Source: Spirochaetales bacterium (GTDB lineage Bacteria; Spirochaetota; Spirochaetia; DTKZ01). Taken from it: a stretch of 20,519 nucleotides of DNA. Of the stretch, positions 1 through 8,491 are shown one piece after another. How positions within the stretch are numbered: the first letter of the stretch is position 1; every line of letters starts with the position of its first letter. The notes under the pieces are model-generated. The model was not told where the DNA came from. It saw only the letters and a list, made by a program, of their open reading frames with translations, and ran no database searches. Position numbers and translations under genes: made by a program. The stretch lies in the NCBI GenBank assembly GCA_031274005.1, contig JAISQU010000189.1:1-20519 (forward strand). Reading direction: 5' to 3'.

Positions 1-88
1 GGATTGAAGGGGCGCGAAGCGGCCGCGCCAGCGGCGGAACCCCCGAAAAGCCCGGTTTTTTGCGGCTTTGCCGCAAAAAATGCGCTAT
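1..88. repeat. Window-edge structured repeat, left copy
   Basis: This stretch matches 20430-20517 in the same orientation, with only four differences seen by eye. It has a G/C-rich part with short inverted segments (GGCGCG near 11 and CGCGCC near 24; GGGG near 10 pairing with CCCC near 41). After it comes an 11-bp perfect hairpin, TTTTTTGCGGC / GCCGCAAAAAA with a TTT loop, at about 56-80. The A/T run makes the hairpin look like a bidirectional terminator. It probably belongs to a dispersed, non-coding repeat family. The true left boundary is outside the window. Confidence 0.75.
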
Positions 89-157
89 TATAACCGGGGA
101 AAAGTAAGTGCTGTTGCCCGGAATCGTACCCCCTGCGCTTCCCATTTCCCGCGTAAA

Positions 158-1261
158 ATGCTATTTTTTAAGCCGATGTTTTGCAGACAACGAAAACCGC
201 TTTTTGCGGGTACGCTTTTGGAAATCCCCTACCTCAAATTCAAACGCGGCAGACTCGGCGTTGCCAGCCTTCTCATCCTTGCGGTTTTATACGCGGGGCT
301 TCTGTTTGAGGGTTTTATCGCGCCGTACAGCCCTAACCTCAAATTCAAAACAAAATCGTTTCAGCCGCCGCACAGGATTCATTTTTTTCACGAGGGGAAG
401 TTCATCGGGCCTTTTGTGTACGAGTATGTGCAGACAAATCCCATTTTCAAGGAATACCGGACGGACACGCAGGCGCTTAACCGCGTCACTTTTTTTGTCC
501 GCGGCGCTCCCTACAGGCTGTTTTTCCTGATTCCTATGGATATTCATCTTTTCGGCTCCGACACAGGCTCGCCGGTTTTTCTTTTTGGTACGGACAGTCT
601 GGGGCGCGATATTTTTTCGCGCGTTGTGTACGGCGCGAAGATTTCCCTGACCATAGGTTTTGTCAGTATTTTTCTGGCCCTCGCCGGCGGCATTCTTGTC
701 GGCGGTCTTGCCGGTTATGTGGGCGGGCTTTCGGACTGGCTGGCAATGCGGGGGGTTGAGATTATCATCCTGCTTCCCACATTCTACTTTTTTTTGTTTC
801 TGCGTTCGGTCATGCCGACGGACATTTCTCCGGCGCGGAAGTTTTTCTACATTACCGCCATCCTCGCCGTTCCCAGTATGGCGGGCAGCGCGCGCAATAT
901 CCGCAACTGGGTTTTGTCCCTGAAGAATACCGACTACGTTACCCAGGCGGTTTTAAGCGGGGTTCCGCGCCTGGTCATTCTTCTGCGGCACATCATTCCG
1001 CAGATACGCAACATCCTCATCCTGGGCATTACCCTGAGCGTCCCCGGCGCCATTCTCGGCGAGGCGGGTCTTTCGTTTCTCAACCTAGGCATTACCGAAC
1101 CTTCGGTAAGCTGGGGTATGCTCATGAGTTCGGCAATGGATATAAATATTCTTATTAATTATCCCTGGATGCTTTTTCCCGCGGGTATCATTATTATAAC
1201 GGTATTCTCATTTTTTGCCTTCGGCTACGCGCTGAAGGACGCTCTGGATCCAAAGGCGTAA
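158..1261 (+). CDS. oppC: Oligopeptide ABC transporter permease, OppC/DppC type
   Basis: Inner-membrane permease that, with an OppB partner not present here, forms the channel of a peptide importer. The protein has an N-terminal membrane segment (RLGVASLLILAVLYAGLLF), then a long extracytoplasmic stretch with the PHRIHFF region typical of spirochaete OppC. The family signature FGTDSLGRDIFSRVVYG follows, then several membrane helices and the EAA-like loop EAGLSFLNLGITEPSVSWG that docks on the ATPases. Downstream oppD starts 2 bases after the stop, so the genes are co-transcribed. The start is uncertain. The frame stays open upstream into the edge repeat, and no Shine-Dalgarno precedes ATG 158, ATG 176 or TTG 218. 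I chose 158 because residues before it (from the repeat) look non-protein-like. An insertion of the repeat may have replaced the original leader. Confidence 0.88.
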   Translation: MLFFKPMFCRQRKPLFAGTLLEIPYLKFKRGRLGVASLLILAVLYAGLLFEGFIAPYSPNLKFKTKSFQPPHRIHFFHEGKFIGPFVYEYVQTNPIFKEYRTDTQALNRVTFFVRGAPYRLFFLIPMDIHLFGSDTGSPVFLFGTDSLGRDIFSRVVYGAKISLTIGFVSIFLALAGGILVGGLAGYVGGLSDWLAMRGVEIIILLPTFYFFLFLRSVMPTDISPARKFFYITAILAVPSMAGSARNIRNWVLSLKNTDYVTQAVLSGVPRLVILLRHIIPQIRNILILGITLSVPGAILGEAGLSFLNLGITEPSVSWGMLMSSAMDINILINYPWMLFPAGIIIITVFSFFAFGYALKDALDPKA

Positions 1262-1263
1262 AT

Positions 1264-2232
1264 ATGGCGGCGCTTCTTGATGTTCAAAATCTTTCTACCC
1301 GGTTCAATCTTGTGGCGCACACGGTGCGGGCGGTAGAGGATGTGTCCTTTACGCTGAACGAAAATGAAATCCTCGCTATTGCGGGAGAGTCCGGGTCGGG
1401 CAAAAGCGCCACGATTCTTTCCATACTAAAGCTGATTCAGAGGCCGGGGGAGATTGACGGCTCTTCGCGCATTCTTTTTGACGGCAAGGATATTCTGCGG
1501 ATGAGTGAGCCGGAACTGAACAGCCTGCGCGGCAAAAGCATATCCATGATTTTTCAGGAACCTTCGGCCTCCTTCAATCCGCTTTTTACCGTGGGCGCCC
1601 AGATTGCCGAGGTACTGCGCGCGCATCTGCGCCTTTCAAAGACCGAAAGCCTCTGCAGGGCGGCGGAGGTTCTGGCCCAGGTACACATACCAAACGCACG
1701 GGAGCGGGCGCGGGACTTCCCCTTCCAGCTTTCCGGCGGCATGCTCCAGCGGGCCATGATTGCCCTGGCCCTGGCCTGCGGCCCCAGAATCCTTTTGGCC
1801 GACGAACCCACGACGGCCCTGGATCCCACCACGTCCATGCGCATCCTCGAACTTTTAAAGGAAAAAACACAGGGCGCGGGTATGTCCATGATTTTTGTTA
1901 CCCATGATCTGGAAATCCTTTCCGGCTTTGCCGGCCGCATCATGGTCATGTACGCGGGGAGGATTTTTGAGTCGGGTCCCGCCTGCTCTGTGCTGGAAGA
2001 TCCTCTGCATCCCTACACCAAAGACCTGCTTGCCGCCGTACCCCGGCCCGGCGTGTTCAAGGATACGGGCAGGCTGTACTCAATACAGGGCCGCGTCCCC
2101 GAAGCGGGAAACCGCCCTCCGGGCTGCGCCTATCATCCCCGCTGTTCGCGAGCCACAGAACTCTGCCGTACCGAAGAGCCCGCTCTTATACAGAAGAACT
2201 CTTCTTTTGTGAGGTGTCGCCTGCATGTCTAA
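1264..2232 (+). CDS. oppD: Oligopeptide ABC transporter ATPase, OppD/DppD type
   Basis: Cytoplasmic ATPase that powers peptide import with OppF. Visible motifs in order: Walker A GESGSGKSA (about residue 41), Q-loop FQEPSASFNP, ABC signature LSGGMLQRA, Walker B ILLADEPTTALD, and the switch His in FVTHD. The C-terminal oligopeptide-transporter extension contains GCAYHPRCSRATELC, the Cys-rich segment that carries an iron-sulfur cluster in some characterised homologues. Its 322 residues are normal for the family. The ATG lies 2 bases after the oppC stop, with AAAGGCG as a weak ribosome site, and the last 8 bases overlap oppF. The genes are therefore translationally coupled. Confidence 0.95.
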   Translation: MAALLDVQNLSTRFNLVAHTVRAVEDVSFTLNENEILAIAGESGSGKSATILSILKLIQRPGEIDGSSRILFDGKDILRMSEPELNSLRGKSISMIFQEPSASFNPLFTVGAQIAEVLRAHLRLSKTESLCRAAEVLAQVHIPNARERARDFPFQLSGGMLQRAMIALALACGPRILLADEPTTALDPTTSMRILELLKEKTQGAGMSMIFVTHDLEILSGFAGRIMVMYAGRIFESGPACSVLEDPLHPYTKDLLAAVPRPGVFKDTGRLYSIQGRVPEAGNRPPGCAYHPRCSRATELCRTEEPALIQKNSSFVRCRLHV

Positions 2233-3205
2233 TCCTCCCTTTATTCAGGTAAACGGCCTTGTAAAGCATTTTCCCCTCAAGGCGGGGCTTTTTTCCCGGT
2301 CAACCGAAAAAGTCCACGCCGTGAACGGTGTGGGCTTTGCAATCGAAAAGGGGCAGACCCACGGCCTTGTGGGCGAATCAGGTTCGGGCAAAACCACCAC
2401 AGCGCGGCTTCTTCTGCGGGTTATAGAACCTGATTCGGGCAGTTTCAGTTTTGACGGCGTCCCCGATGTTTTTCAGCTTGCCCCCGCTCAGCTAAAAAAG
2501 CTGCGCAGGCAGATGCAGTATATATTCCAGGATCCCTACGCGTCCTTAAACCCGAAAATGCAGATCCGCGACATCGTTACAGAACCCCTGCGCTACGCGG
2601 AGGGGGCAAAAAAACTCAGCTCCGCGCAGTTAAACGGCATAGCCGAGGAACTTCTGGAACGCGTGGGCCTTTCCGGCGGGGACACCGGCAAATACCCCCA
2701 CGAGTTTTCCGGCGGCCAGCGGCAAAGAATCAGCATTGCCCGCGCCCTGTCGGCAAAGCCTTCGTTTATTGTCTGCGACGAACCGGTATCGTCTCTGGAT
2801 GTGTCGATTCAGTCACAGATACTCAATCTGCTTCTGGATATACAACAGGCGACGGGCATCTCCTATCTTTTTATTGCCCACAATCTGGCGGTGGTTTTTT
2901 ACTTAAGCGATTATGTGTCCGTCATGTACGCGGGCCGCATCGTGGAAGCGGGCCCCTCCCGTGTTTTAAGTTTGCGGGCCCGGCACCCCTATACGAAGCT
3001 CCTTCTTGATGCAATGCCGGGAAACCGCGGCGCGCAAAGAGAACCCACCGGCGACGCGGGCGAGCCGCCTAACCTTATCCGCCTGCCCGCGGGCTGCGCC
3101 TTTTACTCACGCTGCCCCCGCCGCGGCGAACAGTGCGCGCGGGAGGTTCCGGCGCTGCGCGAAGTGGAAAGCTCCCATTTTATGGCGTGCTTTGAGCAGG
3201 GTTGA
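2225..3205 (+). CDS. oppF: Oligopeptide ABC transporter ATPase, OppF/DppF type
   Basis: Second ATPase of the peptide importer. It has Walker A GESGSGKTT, Q-loop FQDPYASLNP, signature FSGGQRQRISIARAL, Walker B FIVCDEPVSSLD, and H-loop IAHN in place of the more common SHD. The C-terminal extension includes GCAFYSRCPRRGEQC, again a Cys-containing oligopeptide-transporter tail. The 326-residue length is typical. It begins inside the end of oppD (8-base overlap) with GTGAGG upstream as a ribosome site. It ends only 8 bases from the stop of purF, which runs the other way, and I see no clear terminator hairpin with a T-run between them. Confidence 0.95.
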   Translation: MSNPPFIQVNGLVKHFPLKAGLFSRSTEKVHAVNGVGFAIEKGQTHGLVGESGSGKTTTARLLLRVIEPDSGSFSFDGVPDVFQLAPAQLKKLRRQMQYIFQDPYASLNPKMQIRDIVTEPLRYAEGAKKLSSAQLNGIAEELLERVGLSGGDTGKYPHEFSGGQRQRISIARALSAKPSFIVCDEPVSSLDVSIQSQILNLLLDIQQATGISYLFIAHNLAVVFYLSDYVSVMYAGRIVEAGPSRVLSLRARHPYTKLLLDAMPGNRGAQREPTGDAGEPPNLIRLPAGCAFYSRCPRRGEQCAREVPALREVESSHFMACFEQG

Positions 3206-3213
3206 GGCGGACT

Positions 3214-4608
3214 CTAATCGTTCAGCGAAACCTTGACAGGATACTTCCCGTTGAAACAGGCATAGCAGAAGTTTTCGGGGTCGGGCAAACATTCACGCAG
3301 GCGCGGCTCTTCCAGAAAACTCACGCTGTCCGCGTCTATATGCCGCGCTATCTCCTGCGGGCTGAGCTGGTTGGAGATAAGTTCTTTGCGCGTGGGGACA
3401 TCGATGCCAAAGAAGCAGGGCCATTTTATTTCCGGGGCCGAAAGACGCACATGAACTTCTTTTACTCCCGCCTCGCGGATGAGCTTGACAATAATCCTTG
3501 ATGTTGTGCCGCGCACAAGAGAATCATCCACAAGCACAACACGCTTTCCCTGAAGAATGTCCCGCACAGGGTGAAGCTTCATCCTGACGGCAAGCTCGCG
3601 CTGGCCCGGCGTGGGCATAATGAAAGACCTGCCCGTATAGTGGTTGCGCGTCAGGCCCAGATCAAAAGGAAGCCCCGCTTCCTGGGCATAGCCCAGGGCC
3701 GCGCTGTTGCCCGAATCAGGAACCGGCAGAACCATGTCCGCCTCAGAAAAGCCCCTGTCCCTGTCCGCGCGGGCAAGAGCCGCCCCCATGCGTTTACGCG
3801 CCAGGTGAACGGACTGCCCGAACATTCTTGAGTCCGGACGCGCGAAATAAATCAACTCAAAAACGCATTGCCGTTTTTCCCTCGGCTGCCCGAAACGCAC
3901 GCTGCGCGTTCCCGAAGAATCCACGATAAGCATTTCACCGGGTTCCACGCTGCGGTAATCTGTCACCTGAAGAATATCCAGAGCGCAGGTCTCTGAAGCG
4001 AAAACCGACATTCCGTCCTTTGTTCCGTAGTACAGGGGCCGGAAACCAAAAGGATCGCGTATGCCTATGAGGGTCTCGCCGCGTATCATAACCAGGCTGT
4101 ACGCCCCCTCCATGTGAATCAGGGTTTCCGTCAGCGCTTCGATAAAATCCCGCCCCTGAAGGCGCGAAAGATAATGCAGAATCAGCTCGGTGTCGGAGGT
4201 ACTCTGAAAAATCGAACCTTCTGCAAAAAGACCGGCCTTGATGTCCTGCGTATTGGAAATATTTCCGTTATGCGCCAGCGCGATTTCGCCCTTGTTGCAG
4301 TTGGCCACCATGGGCTGCGCGTTCTCCAGTTTGTTGCCTCCGCTGGTCGAGTAGCGCACGTGACCAATGCCTATACGCGAGGGCCTGTCTTCCTTCAAAT
4401 AGCGCCCCAGAACGGAAGACACCATCCCCAAATCTTTGTAGGCCACGATGCGTTCGCCCTTTCTGTAGGCGATGCCGCAGCTTTCCTGCCCGCGGTGCTG
4501 CAGCGCGAAAAGAGGGAAAAACAGTTTTTCAGGAATGTTTATCTCTGCGGGGGAGTAAATGCCTATTACTCCGCAAAAATGGCCGGGTTTTTCGTCGTTT
4601 GTTTCCAC
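3214..4608 (-). CDS. purF: Amidophosphoribosyltransferase (PurF)
   Basis: Catalyses the first committed step of purine synthesis: PRPP plus glutamine to phosphoribosylamine. The N-terminal glutaminase begins at the nucleophile Cys in HFCGVIGIYS, after a short propeptide. The PRPP loop is VVLVDDSLVRGTTS. Four cysteines match the iron-sulfur ligands of the Bacillus subtilis-type enzyme: CVFELIYFARPDS, KWPCFFGID, and both Cys of FCYACF. The frame allows GTG at 4623, but I prefer GTG at 4608. That gives an 11-residue propeptide, the length known for B. subtilis PurF, and places the start 5-6 bases after a strong -10 box with no Shine-Dalgarno. The mRNA is then probably leaderless. Length is 464 residues. 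It lies downstream of rlmN with its own promoter in the gap. Confidence 0.95.
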   Translation of the reverse strand: METNDEKPGHFCGVIGIYSPAEINIPEKLFFPLFALQHRGQESCGIAYRKGERIVAYKDLGMVSSVLGRYLKEDRPSRIGIGHVRYSTSGGNKLENAQPMVANCNKGEIALAHNGNISNTQDIKAGLFAEGSIFQSTSDTELILHYLSRLQGRDFIEALTETLIHMEGAYSLVMIRGETLIGIRDPFGFRPLYYGTKDGMSVFASETCALDILQVTDYRSVEPGEMLIVDSSGTRSVRFGQPREKRQCVFELIYFARPDSRMFGQSVHLARKRMGAALARADRDRGFSEADMVLPVPDSGNSAALGYAQEAGLPFDLGLTRNHYTGRSFIMPTPGQRELAVRMKLHPVRDILQGKRVVLVDDSLVRGTTSRIIVKLIREAGVKEVHVRLSAPEIKWPCFFGIDVPTRKELISNQLSPQEIARHIDADSVSFLEEPRLRECLPDPENFCYACFNGKYPVKVSLND

Positions 4609-4613
4609 ATGTT

Positions 4614-4643
4614 TATATATCACCCGCGGGGGCAGCAGGTCAA
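4614..4643 (-). promoter_or_regulatory. Promoter of purF, predicted leaderless
   Basis: Reading the minus strand, a -35 TTGACC (4643-4638) is followed after 17-18 bases by ATATAT/TATATA (4620-4614). The GTG start at 4608 comes 5-6 bases later, so transcription should begin at or next to the start codon. No Shine-Dalgarno precedes the GTG. Prediction by eye only. Confidence 0.6.
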
Positions 4644-4706
4644 GGAGGCGAAATTTCAGCGGGCGCAGCTTCTTTAATTTCAGGGTTATTGCCCGCAGCG
4701 CCCCAG

Positions 4707-5714
4707 TTATACCTCTCCCAACTGCCCGCAGGCGCCGCCTATTTTTCTTCCGCGGCGGTAGCGGCGTACCGCGGGAATGCCTGAGCGTTCCAGGCGCGAA
4801 TAATACAACTGTACGGCGGCTTCGGAAGGCTCCTGAAAATCAAGGCCCTCGACAGGATTCCAGGGAATAATATTAACGATAACATCAAGCCCCCGCGCGT
4901 ACTCGCGGAGCCTGAGTATGTCATCCGCGCCGTCGTTTATCCCTTTCAGCAAAACGATTTCCAGGGTAAGCCGCTTTCCCGTTTTTTCCTGATGGTAGAG
5001 GAGGGCCTCTTTCAGTTCGGCAAGCCCCCAGCGCCGCGCCGCGGGCATGAGGGCCTTTCGTTTTTCCTCATCGGCGCTTACAAGCGAAACCGCTATACCC
5101 ACGGCGGGGCCTTCGTCGGCCAGGCTGATAATACCCGGCGCGCTGCCGCAGGTGGAAACCGTCATACGGCGCGGACTTAAAGCCGGCCCCAGCGGATGGG
5201 TAAAAACAGCGAGACTTTTCCGCAAAGCCTCAAGATTTTCCAGAGGTTCGCCCATGCCCATAAAAACGATATTGTTGATTGTCCCGCGGCCGCGGGCAAG
5301 ATGGTAAAACTGTTCGAGGATTTCCGAGGCCTCAAGATTCCGCCTGAATCCCAGGGCGCCGGTTTTGCAAAAGGCGCAGCCCATAGCGCAGCCGGCCTGA
5401 GTGGACAGGCACGCGGTTTTTCGGCCTGTATCCGCCTCAAGCAGAACGCATTCCACCGAAGCGCCGTCCGCGAGGCGTATGCGCAGTTTTATCGTACCAT
5501 CCTCGTCGCGCAGGGTATCACTGAGGCTGCTTGTAAAAAGGGGAACTTCCGCGGTGAGTTTTTCCCGCAGGGCCGCCGGCAGTTCCGTCATGGAAGCGAA
5601 ATCCTGCCCGCGTTTGTGCAGGCCCTCAAATATCTGGCGGCCCCTGTAGGCTTTTTCCAGGCCGAGTCGTGAGGCGATTTCTTCGGGCAGGCTTGCGTAC
5701 AAAGAGGCGTGCAT
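4707..5714 (-). CDS. rlmN: Dual-specificity RNA methyltransferase RlmN
   Basis: Radical-SAM enzyme that methylates C2 of an adenosine in 23S rRNA and, in characterised homologues, tRNA. The [4Fe-4S] motif CxxxCxxC is at residues 109, 113 and 116 (AGCAMGCAFCKTG). The C-terminal Cys329 in GGACGQL matches the methyl-carrying cysteine of the E. coli enzyme. Other family blocks are FMGMGEPLENL and MTVSTCGSAPGI. Its 335 residues are slightly shorter than E. coli RlmN. The ATG is 8 bases after the stop of the TPR gene, without a good ribosome site of its own. It is probably translated by coupling as the last gene of the hisZ-to-rlmN operon. Confidence 0.95.
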   Translation of the reverse strand: MHASLYASLPEEIASRLGLEKAYRGRQIFEGLHKRGQDFASMTELPAALREKLTAEVPLFTSSLSDTLRDEDGTIKLRIRLADGASVECVLLEADTGRKTACLSTQAGCAMGCAFCKTGALGFRRNLEASEILEQFYHLARGRGTINNIVFMGMGEPLENLEALRKSLAVFTHPLGPALSPRRMTVSTCGSAPGIISLADEGPAVGIAVSLVSADEEKRKALMPAARRWGLAELKEALLYHQEKTGKRLTLEIVLLKGINDGADDILRLREYARGLDVIVNIIPWNPVEGLDFQEPSEAAVQLYYSRLERSGIPAVRRYRRGRKIGGACGQLGEV

Positions 5715-5722
5715 TGCGTATC

Positions 5723-6877
5723 TCAGCGGGGGTTTCTGCGGAATCTGCCCGCCGCCGCAGACTTCCGCATTCCCGGCCTTTGGACCGATACCAGAAATTC
5801 TTCGGCCTTTTTCATATCTCCCAATTTGGCGTAACAGTCCGCGATTTCGGAATACAGGCGGGCGTTTTTAAAATTTGTCTGCAGGAGGGCCTCCAGAGAG
5901 CCAAGGGCTTCGGCGTATTTTCCCCGCTCCTTGTTGATCAGGGCCAGACCCATAACAGCGTAAGCGTCATACTCAATATTGAGGGCTTTTTCATACAGTT
6001 TTTGGGCTTCGTCGAATCTGCCCATGGCGCGGCATTCTTCCCCGGCGCGCGTCAGGATAACCTTGTTTTCCGGGTCAGGCACAAGAATCCTGTTCCAGTA
6101 TTCAAGAGCCTTCTCGTGCATATTCATACCGCGGTAACAATCGGCCATGCCGAAAAGCGCGTAAAAATTATCAGGAACGATTTCCAGGGCTTTGCTGAAA
6201 ACCTCTATGCCTCTGGCGAAGTTTTTCAGCTTTCTGTGGCAGTTGCCTACCGAAGTGAGCACGCGTATATCAATCTGATCCAGGCTGTGCGCGCCTATCA
6301 TGCGTTCCCAGTAAAAAAGAGCCTTCTCGTATTCCCTGAAATCATAGTGAAGATGTCCCAGGCCTATGAGGGCGTAGGGGTTATCCTCTTCCATAGCGAG
6401 AACCTGCTGATAAATTGTCCGTGATTTGTGCAGATTCCGCACCTTCCTGTATGCGTCGGCGATACGGGTCAGAACCGTCACGTTTTTATCATCGTGGCGC
6501 AGATAGTGTTCCCAAATTTCTATGGCCTTGGGGTAATTCTTGAAAGCCTTGTAACAGTCGGCAAGGCCGAAAAGGGCGTAATTGTTTCCGGGATGATGCT
6601 CCAGGCATAAGTTATAGTACCTGATTGCCGTTTCAAAGTCGGCCCGCTTGCGCGCCGCATCTCCCATGCCCACAAGGGCATAGTTATTGTCCGGCTCTAT
6701 ATCGAGAATTTTTTTAAAACACTCTTCCGCAGTTCCAAGCTGATTCTCTTTCAGATAGAGATATCCCTTTTGGGAAAAATCCGCTATTTCCGGTTTTTCG
6801 TTTCTCGAATCCGGCGGAACCATTTCCGGTTCGCGTTTATCCTCAAAAATGTCATGCGTCTCAAACGAATCAGTCAT
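5723..6877 (-). CDS. Tetratricopeptide-repeat protein
   Basis: Protein of 384 residues made almost entirely of tetratricopeptide repeats. Repeated helical pairs such as NNYALVGMGDAARKRADFE, NNYALFGLADCYKAFKNY, NPYALIGLGHLHYDFREYE and NFYALFGMADCYRG recur about every 34 residues. The N-terminal ~35 residues are charged and look disordered, and the C-terminal tail is Arg-rich. There is no signal peptide, so it is presumably a cytoplasmic protein-protein adaptor; partners are unknown. The frame extends to 6940, but I start at ATG 6877 (MTDSFETHD). That ATG overlaps the stop of the upstream small gene by 8 bases and has GGAAG just ahead. Confidence 0.88.
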   Translation of the reverse strand: MTDSFETHDIFEDKREPEMVPPDSRNEKPEIADFSQKGYLYLKENQLGTAEECFKKILDIEPDNNYALVGMGDAARKRADFETAIRYYNLCLEHHPGNNYALFGLADCYKAFKNYPKAIEIWEHYLRHDDKNVTVLTRIADAYRKVRNLHKSRTIYQQVLAMEEDNPYALIGLGHLHYDFREYEKALFYWERMIGAHSLDQIDIRVLTSVGNCHRKLKNFARGIEVFSKALEIVPDNFYALFGMADCYRGMNMHEKALEYWNRILVPDPENKVILTRAGEECRAMGRFDEAQKLYEKALNIEYDAYAVMGLALINKERGKYAEALGSLEALLQTNFKNARLYSEIADCYAKLGDMKKAEEFLVSVQRPGMRKSAAAGRFRRNPR

Positions 6878-7238
6878 TTTCTTCCTGTTTGCCCGGCTCT
6901 TTGGCAACCCCTTCATTAAGCCATTCACGGATAACAACAACCATTCTTTCTATAAGGTTGTCGCATTTTTGTTTTTCTTTCCCCAGCCAGTACATGTGAA
7001 AGGCTTCAAGGAATTCTTTTTGTTTGTAATAATGATCTCCCATGCGTATCAGCCCGTCGCCGTAACCTGTTGTGATATACACGCGCCTGGCCGCGGCAAG
7101 ATTCCCATTATTAAAAAATTCATTCCCCTTGCGGACAAGCGCGGCCCTGTCTTTACTGTCGAGCTTTGAGTTTGGCCGGCTTGTACGGAACAGAAAACCT
7201 GCGGGGGGATTTTTTTTGCCTGCATCATCATGGGTCAT
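6870..7238 (-). CDS. Conserved small TPR-like protein of unknown function
   Basis: A 122-residue soluble protein. The central part (KGNEFFNNGNLAAARRVYITTGYGDGLI followed by RMGDHYYKQKEFLEAFHMYWLG) resembles one or two degenerate TPR helix pairs. The N-terminus is polar and Pro/Arg/Lys-rich, and the C-terminus is acidic (KQEEND). It starts 12 bases after hisB and overlaps the following TPR gene by 8 bases, so the two TPR-type products are made together and may act together. From memory, similar small proteins precede TPR genes in other treponemes, but I could not check this. No enzyme motif is visible. Confidence 0.8.
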   Translation of the reverse strand: MTHDDAGKKNPPAGFLFRTSRPNSKLDSKDRAALVRKGNEFFNNGNLAAARRVYITTGYGDGLIRMGDHYYKQKEFLEAFHMYWLGKEKQKCDNLIERMVVVIREWLNEGVAKEPGKQEEND

Positions 7239-7250
7239 ACTTTTTGTTCT

Positions 7251-7856
7251 CTAAAGCGCTCCTTTTGTTGACATATCTTCCCGGCTTCCGTCCGCCGGGG
7301 TATAGGCCGCGCACAGGGCTTTTCCAAAAGCCTTGAAAAGGGCTTCCGCCATGTGGTGGCTGTTGTCCCCGTAGCGGCATAAAAGATGAAGATTTATCCG
7401 GGCCTTCTGCGTAAACGCGTAAAAAAATTCCTTAAAGAGAGCCACAGGAAAATTCCCGCAAAACTCCTGGGGAAAGGCGGCTTGGTACACGAGACAGGGG
7501 CGCTCGGCCACATCAATCACCGCCTCCGACAGCGCGTCATCCATGGGAATAACCGCGTGGCCGAATCTCCGAACAGCCCCGTTTTTTTCCAGAAGCTCAT
7601 GAAAGGCTTCGCCAAGGACAAGGCCCGTATCCTCCACAAGATGATGATAATCAGCCTCTATGTCGCCCCGCGCCGAGAGGGTGAGGCCAAAGCCCCCGTG
7701 AAAGCTCATTGCGCTGAGCATGTGGTCAAAAAAAGGCAGCAGGGTATCAACGCGGACGCCGTCTTTACCCGAATCGCAGCCCGGCCCCTTTTGCAGAAGG
7801 CAAACGGATATGTCTGTTTCCTTTGTTGTACGCGATACTGTAACAGCTTCCGTCAT
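7251..7856 (-). CDS. hisB: Imidazoleglycerol-phosphate dehydratase (HisB)
   Basis: Catalyses the sixth step of histidine synthesis, the Mn-dependent dehydration of imidazole glycerol phosphate. Metal-binding and family blocks are clear: FFDHMLSAMSFHGGF, DYHHLVEDTGLVLGEAF, PMDDALSEAVID, RYGDNSHHMAEALFKAFGKAL and the terminal STKGAL. Length is 201 residues, the monofunctional form without the phosphatase domain found in E. coli. The ATG overlaps the hisG stop (ATGA), and AAGGAG lies 5 bases upstream, a textbook ribosome site. Confidence 0.96.
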   Translation of the reverse strand: MTEAVTVSRTTKETDISVCLLQKGPGCDSGKDGVRVDTLLPFFDHMLSAMSFHGGFGLTLSARGDIEADYHHLVEDTGLVLGEAFHELLEKNGAVRRFGHAVIPMDDALSEAVIDVAERPCLVYQAAFPQEFCGNFPVALFKEFFYAFTQKARINLHLLCRYGDNSHHMAEALFKAFGKALCAAYTPADGSREDMSTKGAL

Positions 7857-8491
7857 GCCCGCTCCTTCAAAAAACCGACAAAGGTATCAACTTCTCCGTA
7901 GTGTACTTTATAATACGCGGGATTTGCAATAAGTTTGACCCGCGTATTTTCCAATTCCTCAACAATCTTCAAGCCGTTTGCTTTCAGGGTAGAGCCGGTT
8001 TCCACCAGATCGACGATGTAGGGCGCCAGCCCCAAGACCGGCGCCAGTTCCACAGAACCATTCAGTTTGATGATTTCTACAGGTATACCCCGCCTGTTGA
8101 AAAAATTCCGCGTAAAAACCGGAAATTTTGTGGCGACCTTCAGATGTTTTATCGCGGCGTCCTGGTCATGGTCTTCCCGAGCGGCAAGGCACATGCGGGC
8201 GGAACCAAAGGAAAACTCAAGAAGCTCGAAAAAAACGCCGCCCGACTCGTACAAAACATCGCTGCCGCAGATACCCAGACCCGCGATACCGTGACTGACA
8301 TACACCGGCAGATCGGAATTTTTGACAATGAAAATCCGCAGCATACCTTTATTATCGGTAACAATCAGCTCGCGATCAGGGGGAGATACGCAAAGCCCCC
8401 GCGCCGCAAAATGTTCCAGCGCCTGGTTGAAAAGCCGTCCTTTTGGAAGAGCCAGGCTGAGGGGATGGCCGGCCATGCGTTCGGGGCTCAC
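7853..8491 (-). CDS. hisG: ATP phosphoribosyltransferase, short-form catalytic subunit (HisG)
   Basis: First enzyme of histidine synthesis, joining ATP and PRPP. The 212-residue length marks the short form, which lacks the regulatory ACT-like domain and depends on HisZ; hisZ lies directly upstream. Family blocks include LSLALPKGRLFNQAL, VYVSHGIAGLGICGSDVLYE and the PRPP-site segment LAPYIVDLVETGSTLKANGL. I take GTG 8491, whose GTGA overlaps the hisZ stop and has AAAGGAAA ahead. An in-frame ATG five codons later (8476) is the alternative but has no ribosome site. Confidence 0.96.
   Translation of the reverse strand: MSPERMAGHPLSLALPKGRLFNQALEHFAARGLCVSPPDRELIVTDNKGMLRIFIVKNSDLPVYVSHGIAGLGICGSDVLYESGGVFFELLEFSFGSARMCLAAREDHDQDAAIKHLKVATKFPVFTRNFFNRRGIPVEIIKLNGSVELAPVLGLAPYIVDLVETGSTLKANGLKIVEELENTRVKLIANPAYYKVHYGEVDTFVGFLKERA

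Noticed and set aside
108..530. 140-codon frame from GTG 108 with GGGGAAAAG ahead
   Set aside because: It overlaps the well-supported oppC frame and its translation resembles no protein; it is a frame shadow.
3206..3213. Terminator between convergent oppF and purF
   Set aside because: Only 8 bases separate the stops and no hairpin with a T-run is visible.
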